Assembly (NCBI GenBank): GCA_005884855.1
Contig: VAZS01000056.1
Location: 1 to 5,055, forward strand
Length of the DNA stretch: 5,055 nucleotides
Source: Alphaproteobacteria bacterium
GTDB taxonomy: Bacteria > Pseudomonadota > Alphaproteobacteria > Rhizobiales > Xanthobacteraceae
Reading direction: 5' to 3'
Shown: piece by piece, positions 1-4,539 of the stretch
How positions within the stretch are numbered: position 1 is the first letter of the stretch
How the letters are laid out: each line of letters begins with the position of its first letter
Program-made: the position numbers and the translations under genes
The notes under the pieces: model-generated
Told to the model about the DNA's origin: nothing
The model's database searches: none
What the model saw: only the letters and a program-made list of their open reading frames with translations

Positions 1-982
1 TCGGCAGCAACGCGCGCAGCGTCGTTGCGCTATCGCCGACCATGTTGATCTCCATGGGATATCGTAAACTCAGCCTGCTACCGTCGATGTCGATCTGCAC
101 GCCGCGCGCCGCGCCCGGCTTGGGCAGAAACTCGCTGTATGGGAAAGCAGAGCCTACCATCAGCAGCGTGTCGCAGTTTTTCATGAGGTCCCAGCTCGGC
201 TTGGTCCCGAGCAATCCGATCGTACCCGTTACGAACGGCAGATCGTCAGGAAGCGCGGCCTTGCCGAGCAGCGCCTTGGCGACACCCGCCTGCAACCGCT
301 GCGCCACCGCGATGACCTCATCGGTCGCCTCGAGCGCCCCGGCCCCAACCAGCATCGCAACTTTCTTGCCGCTATTCAAAACGTCGGCGGCCTCCCGAAG
401 CAGCGCCTCATCGGGTAATTTGGCGGGCCCCGCGTAACCGACGCCGGTGTGGGTCGCGCCATGCGCGAGCGGCGGGTCTTCGTACTCAAGTTCCTGCAGG
501 TCATTCGGGAGGATTACGCAACTCACCGCCCGTTTGTTGTGAGCGATCCGCACCGCGCGGTCGATCAGATGACGCACCTGTGCCGGGACACTCGCAAGCG
601 CGACATACTCGCTGACATCTTTAAACAGGTTCTGGAGATCGACTTCCTGCTGATAACTCGCCCCCAATCCGGTTCTCGCCTGCTGACCAACAAGCGCAAC
701 CACGGGAACGTGATCCATTTTGGCGTCGTACAATCCATTCAGCAGATGGATCGCGCCTGGGCCGGAGGTCGCGTAGCAAAGCCCGACCTGGCCGGTAAAC
801 TTCGCATGCGCCGAGGCCATGAACGCGGCCATCTCCTCATGGCGGACCTGAACGTATTGCATCCGGTCCTTGGCCTTCTCAAGCGCGACGTCGAGGCCTC
901 CGACTCCGTCGCCGGGGTAGCCGTAGACCCGTCTCAATCCCCATTCGGACAATCGCTGCCAAACATATTCGCTGACGTTCAT
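1..982 (-). CDS. Thiamine-pyrophosphate-requiring enzyme, PoxB / acetolactate synthase type (partial, C-terminus outside window)
   Basis: Reading the minus strand from the ATG at 980-982 gives 327 residues open to the window edge; the family is usually near 570-600, so the C-terminal TPP-binding domain with its GDG metal/diphosphate motif is not seen. The N-terminal pyrimidine-binding domain (about 1-170) shows YGYPGD (20-25), RHEE (47-50) whose first Glu, E49, aligns with the catalytic Glu50 of E. coli PoxB, SGPGAIHLLNGLYDA (73-87) and QQEVDLQNLF (111-120). The central domain starts near 190 with VAMLVGAGA (208-216). Family members decarboxylate 2-oxo acids such as pyruvate; the substrate here cannot be told, and pyruvate oxidase, acetolactate synthase-like and oxalyl-CoA-like members remain possible. 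No signal peptide is visible, so it is cytosolic. The start is fixed by a strong ribosome binding site. It is transcribed away from the Gre-like pair. The fold is certain, the exact reaction is not. Confidence 0.93.
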   Translation of the reverse strand, partial: MNVSEYVWQRLSEWGLRRVYGYPGDGVGGLDVALEKAKDRMQYVQVRHEEMAAFMASAHAKFTGQVGLCYATSGPGAIHLLNGLYDAKMDHVPVVALVGQQARTGLGASYQQEVDLQNLFKDVSEYVALASVPAQVRHLIDRAVRIAHNKRAVSCVILPNDLQELEYEDPPLAHGATHTGVGYAGPAKLPDEALLREAADVLNSGKKVAMLVGAGALEATDEVIAVAQRLQAGVAKALLGKAALPDDLPFVTGTIGLLGTKPSWDLMKNCDTLLMVGSAFPYSEFLPKPGAARGVQIDIDGSRLSLRYPMEINMVGDSATTLRALLP

Positions 983-987
983 GCGTG

Positions 988-994
988 CCCTCCT
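988..994 (-). promoter_or_regulatory. Ribosome binding site of the TPP enzyme
   Basis: On the minus strand AGGAGGG lies five bases before the ATG at 982-980, a near-perfect Shine-Dalgarno sequence. It decides the start codon and predicts efficient translation. Confidence 0.85.
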
Positions 995-1030
995 GAAGAG
1001 GCGCCAAGCCGGCCTAAATTTGTTGATGCC

Positions 1031-1065
1031 GATTCCAACGTTGCCTTTCGGCAAATGTTGCAATC
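1031..1065. repeat. Imperfect palindrome / possible leader hairpin of the TPP gene
   Basis: Three nested inverted segments pair in order: GATT (1031-1034) with AATC (1062-1065), AAC (1037-1039) with GTT (1057-1059), and TTGCC (1041-1045) with GGCAA (1050-1054), separated by small internal loops. In minus-strand RNA the loop is a GAAA tetraloop, a stable type. It lies 49-83 bases upstream of the TPP start codon. It could be a leader structure or a protein-binding dyad; no poly-U follows it on either strand, so a terminator is unlikely. The minus strand here also reads GCAAC-N16-CGTT, one base off the EcfG consensus. Confidence 0.5.
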
Positions 1066-1093
1066 ATGAAGGCCTTTTACCTTGGGCCGGGCT

Positions 1094-1117
1094 TTTCCTC
1101 ACGTGGACGTGAAAAAA
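1094..1117. repeat. Perfect 6-2-6 palindrome, possible operator
   Basis: TCACGT (1099-1104), GG, ACGTGA (1107-1112) is a perfect inverted repeat, flanked by a T-run (1093-1096) on one side and an A-run (1112-1117) on the other that extend the symmetry past a two-base mismatch. It lies in the divergent intergenic region and would fit the binding site of a dimeric regulator. No regulator gene lies in the window to pair with it, so this is inference from symmetry alone. Confidence 0.4.
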
Positions 1118-1118
1118 T

Positions 1119-1131
1119 GTGCCTGTGGCAC
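1119..1131. repeat. Short GC-rich hairpin
   Basis: GTGCC (1119-1123) and GGCAC (1127-1131) pair perfectly around a TGT loop directly after the A-run of the preceding palindrome. Seen on the minus strand, the GC hairpin is followed by a run of six T (1117-1112), the layout of a weak rho-independent terminator or attenuator in the TPP leader. The stem is only five pairs, so the call is weak. Confidence 0.3.
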
Positions 1132-1265
1132 GGCTTTGCTGCCGGCGTTGAGGAAGTCTGAGATCAAGGGATGATAGACCGGCTTGCGCAGAGCCCAAAA
1201 CGCTAACACATCGAAAACGTCGGGCATGACGCCGGGCTTCCGATTGCCGGGACTTCTCAACCGAG

Positions 1266-1290
1266 GGAACGGAACCGTCCAATGATTGTT
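1266..1290 (+). promoter_or_regulatory. Candidate EcfG (general stress sigma factor) promoter for the Gre-like pair
   Basis: GGAAC at 1266-1270 is followed after 16 bases by TGTT at 1287-1290. The alphaproteobacterial EcfG consensus is GGAAC, 16-17 bases, CGTT, so the -35 is exact and the -10 has one change at its least strict position. The expected transcript start near 1297 leaves about 30 bases before the ATG at 1327, a normal leader length. Inferred from sequence only. Confidence 0.55.
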
Positions 1291-1292
1291 CC
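1268..1292 (-). promoter_or_regulatory. Candidate EcfG promoter on the opposite strand
   Basis: On the minus strand GGAAC (1292-1288), 16 bases, then CGTT (1271-1268) matches the EcfG consensus exactly. It overlaps the plus-strand promoter almost completely, because GGAAC...GTTCC is its own inverted form. It would drive transcription toward the TPP enzyme from near 1261, giving a leader of about 280 bases. The exact match could be a side effect of the symmetry, so activity in this direction is less sure. Confidence 0.45.
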
Positions 1293-1326
1293 CCTCTCCG
1301 GGCGGTAGTTACATGGATCAGGGTCG

Positions 1327-1791
1327 ATGAGCAGAGCTTTCGTTAGAGAACAGGACGCCGATTATCTCGAGGATCTGCCGGAGCGGCCGGTGTCGGAGCA
1401 TCGCAACGATGTCACCGAAGCTGGTCTGGCGCAGATAGAGGCTGCGCTCGCGGCGGCCAGCGAAGCCTACTCCCAGGCGCGGACGGCGGGTGATCGCGAG
1501 GCGCTCGCCGCCGCGGGCCGAGACCTTCGGTATTGGACGGCCCGACGGGCGACCGCCCGGGTCGTCCCGGCCCCGGTCGGAGTTTCCGAAGTTCGCTTTG
1601 GCTCCTTGGTCACGATCATGCGCGATGACGGGCGGGAACAGACGTTCCGGATCGTCGGGGAGGACGAAGCCGACCCTTCCCGAGGGTCGATCTCGCATGT
1701 CTCCCCGCTGGCGCGAGCGATGTTCGGCAAACGGGTGGGCGATGTCGTACGAGCCGGTAGCGGCGAAGCCGAAATTATCCGCATCCAGTGA
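1327..1791 (+). CDS. Short GreA/GreB-family transcription factor
   Basis: This 154-residue protein has a clear GreA/GreB C-terminal domain at about 88-154: VRFGSLVTI (89-97), the FRIVGEDEAD block (107-116) and HVSPLARAMFGKRVGDVV (124-141), matching the IVGDDEAD and SPIARGLIGK blocks of E. coli GreA. The N-terminal half (about 29-80) is helical and Ala/Glu-rich, a coiled coil about 20 residues shorter in total than in GreA. At the tip, GD (55-56) keeps the Asp matching GreA D41, but the position of E44 is Ala59, with Glu one place earlier (E58). Gre factors bind in the RNA polymerase secondary channel and trigger transcript cleavage; whether this short form does so, or acts more like the polymerase-binding protein Rnk, cannot be told. 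The MSRAFV start resembles relatives. The ribosome binding site is weak (AGGG at 1320-1323). The stop overlaps the next gene, and a stress-type promoter lies just upstream. Confidence 0.88.
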   Translation: MSRAFVREQDADYLEDLPERPVSEHRNDVTEAGLAQIEAALAAASEAYSQARTAGDREALAAAGRDLRYWTARRATARVVPAPVGVSEVRFGSLVTIMRDDGREQTFRIVGEDEADPSRGSISHVSPLARAMFGKRVGDVVRAGSGEAEIIRIQ

Positions 1792-2171
1792 CCGGGTCTG
1801 CTCAAAGACCCCAGCCCGCTATCAGGGATCAACCGCAGCATCCGGTTACGCCGGACGGCCGGTACTTCGTGGTCCGCGGCAAGCTTTGGCGAATGCCCAA
1901 TCCGAATCTTTCGCCTGCAAAGAAGAGCACGCTCGTGAGCGAATTGATGAAAGCGCGCAGTGCGGTGCGCTCAGCCAAGCTCGCGGGTGACCAGGGGGAA
2001 GAAGCCGCCGCGCATCGCGCCGTTGATATCGTCAAGCGAGAGCTCGGCGAGCGTGGCCCGGTGTGGTGGTCGGACGGAACGCCGGATTTTAACCGCCAGG
2101 CGGTGAAGAACACTCCATATGCGAAATGGTATTCGGGCCTGCGCGCGAGCAGAAGGCGAGGCGAAGGTTGA
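1788..2171 (+). CDS. Conserved small protein of unknown function, coupled to the Gre-like gene
   Basis: This gene encodes 127 residues, starting at a GTG whose last bases form the TGA stop of the Gre-like gene (GTGA overlap at 1788-1791). No Shine-Dalgarno sequence precedes it, so translation is probably coupled. Visible blocks are TPDGRYFVVRGKLWR (21-35), NPNLS (38-42), a charged helix with Lys, Arg and Glu (43-88), GERGPVWWSDGTPD (87-100) and VKNTPYAKWYSGL (106-118). I recall similar proteins as uncharacterised entries in Bradyrhizobium-type genomes but know no function. There is no signal peptide, membrane segment or metal-binding motif. A later ATG (codon 36) would drop the first conserved block, so the GTG is preferred. 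Sharing a transcript with a polymerase-binding protein under a stress-type promoter suggests a stress-related role; that is inference. Confidence 0.8.
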   Translation: MTGSAQRPQPAIRDQPQHPVTPDGRYFVVRGKLWRMPNPNLSPAKKSTLVSELMKARSAVRSAKLAGDQGEEAAAHRAVDIVKRELGERGPVWWSDGTPDFNRQAVKNTPYAKWYSGLRASRRRGEG

Positions 2172-2322
2172 AGGTGTTACGAACGCGGACCCGCCTGTCA
2201 GGGCTTCACACAAATGCTATGACGAGAGACTTTCACCGATGCCGTTTGCAACGTATGATGACGACTGGTTTTATCGAGCCCCTGTTCCCTGCAAATAGCC
2301 GGAACACAGCGCGCCGTAGGCC

Positions 2323-2328
2323 AGGAGA
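2323..2328 (+). promoter_or_regulatory. Ribosome binding site of the HtrA-like gene
   Basis: AGGAGA lies five bases before the ATG at 2334 and fixes the start. It shows that this gene is translated independently of the upstream pair, from which it is separated by 162 bases with no clear promoter or terminator. Confidence 0.75.
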
Positions 2329-2333
2329 TTTCC

Positions 2334-3305
2334 ATGCCTTCGTTGACTGAATGGAAAGTGCCGCCGGCGTACCAGCCGCGCCCGGGCGACTACAGTTTTG
2401 ACCTGGACCGTATACTTTCTTCGGTGGTTGGGCTGCATTCGATCATCCCTCCAGATGCCTTCAGCGCGGAAACACTCGGCACCGAACGCGCGGGAAATGG
2501 CGTCCTGATCGAGGATGGGCTGGTGCTCACCATCGGCTATCTCATTACTGAAGCCGAGGCGGTTTGGCTGCATCTCGGGGATGGGCGCGTCGTGGAAGGT
2601 CACGCGCTCGGCTTCGATTCCGAAAGCGGCTTCGGCCTGGTACAGGCGCTCGGCGGCATCGATCTCGATCCGCTGCCGCTTGGTGCGTCCAGCGCCGCGG
2701 AAATCGGCGATCGAGTCGTAGTGGGCGGTGCCGGGGGACGTACGCGGTCCGTTGCCTGCCAGATCGCGGCCAAGCAGGAGTTTGCCGGCTACTGGGAGTA
2801 TCTTCTGGATGAGGCAATCTTCACCTATCCCGCGCATCCCAATTGGGGCGGTACCGGACTAATCTCGAATCGCGGCGAGTTGATAGGGATCGGTTCGCTT
2901 CAGCTTGAGCGGGAGCGGGACGGCAAGGCCGAGCACGTCAACATGATTGTGCCGATCGATCTTCTCAAGCCGGTGCTGGACGATCTCAGAAAATTCGGCC
3001 GCGTCAACAAGCCGGCCCGGCCCTGGCTTGGAATGTACTCGACCGAGATCGATAACAGGGTCGTGGTGATCGGCATTTCCGTCAAGGGACCCGCCGCGCG
3101 CGCCGAACTCAAGGCCGGTGACGTCATCCTGGCGGTGAAAGGTGAGAAGATCTCAAGCCAGGCCGCTTTCTACCGGAAACTCTGGGCGCTCGGACCAGCG
3201 GGCGTCGACGTGCCGCTGACCGTCTATCATGATGGCGTCACCTTTGAGGTGGTGCTCACCTCCACGGACCGTGCCAAGATGCTGAAAGCCCCGCAGCTGC
3301 ATTAG
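2334..3305 (+). CDS. Catalytically dead HtrA/DegP-like protein (S1C pseudoprotease) with PDZ domain
   Basis: The 323 residues split into a trypsin-fold domain of the HtrA (S1C) family, about 25-220, and one C-terminal PDZ domain, about 228-312 (RPWLGM at 229-234, GPAARAELKAGDVILAVKG at 252-270). The fold landmarks are clear: NGVLIEDGLVLT (55-66), GDRVVVGG (125-132) and LISNRGELIGIG (176-187). The catalytic residues are not there. The TNxHVV motif reads TIGYLI (66-71), so His becomes Tyr69. The DLAVLK motif reads GFGLVQ (99-104), so Asp becomes Gly99. The GNSGGPL motif reads NWGGTGL (170-176), so Ser becomes Gly172. There is no signal peptide or membrane anchor, so it should be cytoplasmic, whereas most HtrA proteins are periplasmic. 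The frame is intact, so this is not a decayed gene. A chaperone, peptide-binding or scaffold role is inferred. The hydrolase gene follows after 66 bases. Confidence 0.88.
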   Translation: MPSLTEWKVPPAYQPRPGDYSFDLDRILSSVVGLHSIIPPDAFSAETLGTERAGNGVLIEDGLVLTIGYLITEAEAVWLHLGDGRVVEGHALGFDSESGFGLVQALGGIDLDPLPLGASSAAEIGDRVVVGGAGGRTRSVACQIAAKQEFAGYWEYLLDEAIFTYPAHPNWGGTGLISNRGELIGIGSLQLERERDGKAEHVNMIVPIDLLKPVLDDLRKFGRVNKPARPWLGMYSTEIDNRVVVIGISVKGPAARAELKAGDVILAVKGEKISSQAAFYRKLWALGPAGVDVPLTVYHDGVTFEVVLTSTDRAKMLKAPQLH

Positions 3306-3361
3306 AGCGGCCGGAGGTGGAGTCCGGGTCGCGCTCCCGGCGCAAAACAGGGCGCGCGAGC

Positions 3362-3365
3362 GGAG
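3362..3365 (+). promoter_or_regulatory. Ribosome binding site of the hydrolase gene
   Basis: GGAG lies six bases before the ATG at 3372. The 66-base gap before it also carries two competing 5-bp GC-rich hairpins, CCGGA/TCCGG (3311-3327) and CCGGG/CCCGG (3324-3340), but no T-run, so no terminator separates the two genes. Confidence 0.65.
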
Positions 3366-3371
3366 AACAGC

Positions 3372-4442
3372 ATGAGCGAGGCCGTGGTGGACGACATCGT
3401 GGCCGTGCTGCCGCCGTTGCTGCAATCGCTGGAAGCGCTGTCGTTTGTCGCCCGCCACCTAAACCCGCCGGAGTTCGGTTCTGTGATGGACGCTGCCGGC
3501 ATGCCTGACCAGGCGTTGCAGGCGGTTCGCGGGCGGCTAGGCGGCTGGCCGGAGGAGTTTACGGGGCTACAATCCTCTCTCGAGACGGCAAGCGATGCGG
3601 CGCTCGCGGCATTTGCGGGGCTGCGCGCCGTCGAGCAAGGCAATGGTGATTTGATTGCGGTGTTTCGTGCCCTGCGGCACGCCCCCCGCGCGCAAGAGGC
3701 GCTTTATCCGCTCGCCGCGCGATTACCGCCGGTGAGTAGTTTCTTTGTTCATCCCGACCTGCGCGAGGATGCCGGCATAACGGCGCGGCTCGCACAGCGC
3801 GCAAATGAGAACACCGGGATCGTTCACGTACATAACGAACCTGGCAGCCGCGGCGGCTTCTCGGTTTACGTGCCGGAATATTACACGGCCGATCGCGAGT
3901 GGCCGCTGGTGATGGCGTTACATGGCGGCAGCGGCAACGGCCGGAACTTCCTGTGGAGCTGGCTTCGTGACGCTCGCAGCTTGGGGGCCATCCTGGTCGC
4001 GCCAACTGCGACCGGGAATACCTGGGCGTTGATGGGAGAAGACGCCGACACGCCGAACCTCGCTCGCATTCTGGATTCAGTACGCCGCCGATGGAACATC
4101 GATGAGAGTAAGCTGCTGCTGACCGGGATGAGCGACGGCGGCACGTTCTGTTACGTGACTGGGCTGGAAAGCGCTTCCCCGTTCACCCACCTCGCACCAG
4201 TTGCCGCCACCTTCCATCCACTGATGGCGGAAATGGCGGACGCGGAAAGGCTGCGGGGCTTACCAATCTATCTTGTGCACGGCCGGCTGGACTGGATGTT
4301 TCCGGTGCAGGTGGCGCGTCAGACCCGAGACCTGCTGTCAGCGGCCGGCGCCGACGTCACCTACCGCGAGCTTGAAGACCTCAGCCATTGCTATCCGCGC
4401 GAGATGAACGCGCCGATCCTGAAGTGGCTGGCTGGGGAATGA
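3372..4442 (+). CDS. Alpha/beta-hydrolase (esterase / PHB-depolymerase-like) with helical N-terminal region
   Basis: This 356-residue protein has its hydrolase domain at about 150-356. LVMALHGGSGNG (179-190) supplies the oxyanion-hole HGG (184-186). LLLTGMSDGG (248-257) is the nucleophile elbow with Ser254. YLVHGRLDWMFP (300-311) holds Asp307 and LSHCYP (337-342) holds His339, so the triad is complete and well ordered. The HGG plus GxSxGG pattern and the domain size resemble carboxylesterases and PHB-depolymerase-type esterases; the substrate is unknown. Residues 1-148 are mostly helical, Ala/Leu-rich and match no family I recognise. No signal peptide or membrane helix is seen, so it is cytoplasmic. 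It follows the pseudoprotease gene by 66 bases with its own GGAG site, which suggests one operon and a joint function. A perfect 7-bp inverted repeat begins at the second base of its stop codon. Confidence 0.88.
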   Translation: MSEAVVDDIVAVLPPLLQSLEALSFVARHLNPPEFGSVMDAAGMPDQALQAVRGRLGGWPEEFTGLQSSLETASDAALAAFAGLRAVEQGNGDLIAVFRALRHAPRAQEALYPLAARLPPVSSFFVHPDLREDAGITARLAQRANENTGIVHVHNEPGSRGGFSVYVPEYYTADREWPLVMALHGGSGNGRNFLWSWLRDARSLGAILVAPTATGNTWALMGEDADTPNLARILDSVRRRWNIDESKLLLTGMSDGGTFCYVTGLESASPFTHLAPVAATFHPLMAEMADAERLRGLPIYLVHGRLDWMFPVQVARQTRDLLSAAGADVTYRELEDLSHCYPREMNAPILKWLAGE

Positions 4443-4489
4443 ATGACCCCGTCATTCGGATAACCGCGCAGACATAATCTCGTCCGAAT
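4441..4489. repeat. Two overlapping inverted repeats after the hydrolase stop
   Basis: GAATGAC (4441-4447), CCC, GTCATTC (4451-4457) is a perfect 7-bp inverted repeat overlapping the stop codon. ATTCGGA (4454-4460) and TCCGAAT (4483-4489) form a second perfect 7-bp repeat. They share ATTC at 4454-4457, so only one can fold at a time. There is no T-run after either, so this is not a standard terminator; it may protect the transcript end or act as a regulatory switch. Confidence 0.45.
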
Positions 4490-4539
4490 TTGTGCATCAC
4501 TGAGGAGCAGCGGGGGCGCTGGTCAGCACGGAAAACATC

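Larger units (their letters stand above)
983..1326. other. Divergent intergenic region
   Basis: This 344-base gap separates the minus-strand TPP gene from the plus-strand Gre-like gene. I find no convincing gene in it. A 72-codon minus-strand frame (1064-1282) looks like no family I know, lacks a ribosome binding site, and its ATG lies upstream of the predicted minus-strand transcript start. The region holds an imperfect hairpin (1031-1065), a TCACGT/ACGTGA palindrome (1099-1112), a short GTGCC/GGCAC hairpin (1119-1131) and a symmetric stress-type promoter (1265-1293). The stretch 1132-1264 shows nothing I can name. Confidence 0.7.

Noticed and set aside
42..1069. Two long plus-strand frames (42-437 and 449-1069)
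   Set aside because: They lie opposite the TPP enzyme, whose minus-strand frame has clear family motifs and a strong ribosome binding site. Their translations resemble nothing I know.
1064..1282. 72-codon minus-strand frame in the intergenic region
   Set aside because: It is Arg/Ser-rich with no family motif and no ribosome binding site, and its start lies inside the promoter element, upstream of the predicted minus-strand transcript start.
1467..1990. Overlapping frames at 1467-1841 (minus) and 1490-1990 (plus)
   Set aside because: Both run across the well-supported Gre-like gene and its coupled partner in other frames and show no motifs.
2185..2194. GCGG/CCGC mini-hairpin after the small conserved protein
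   Set aside because: Only four pairs and no T-run, which is expected by chance in GC-rich DNA.
2246..2275. TTGCAA-N18-TTTATC as a housekeeping promoter for the HtrA-like gene
   Set aside because: The -10 match is poor and the spacing long; too weak to list as a feature.
2271..2837. 188-codon minus-strand frame
   Set aside because: It lies opposite the HtrA-like gene, which has recognisable fold motifs, a PDZ domain and a good ribosome binding site. The minus frame is a GC-rich shadow.
2334..3305. Active serine protease annotation for the HtrA-like protein
   Set aside because: The positions of all three catalytic residues hold Tyr, Gly and Gly, so protease activity by the usual mechanism is not supported.
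4441..4457. Rho-independent terminator after the hydrolase
   Set aside because: The stem is good but overlaps the stop codon and is followed by CGGATAACC rather than a T-run.
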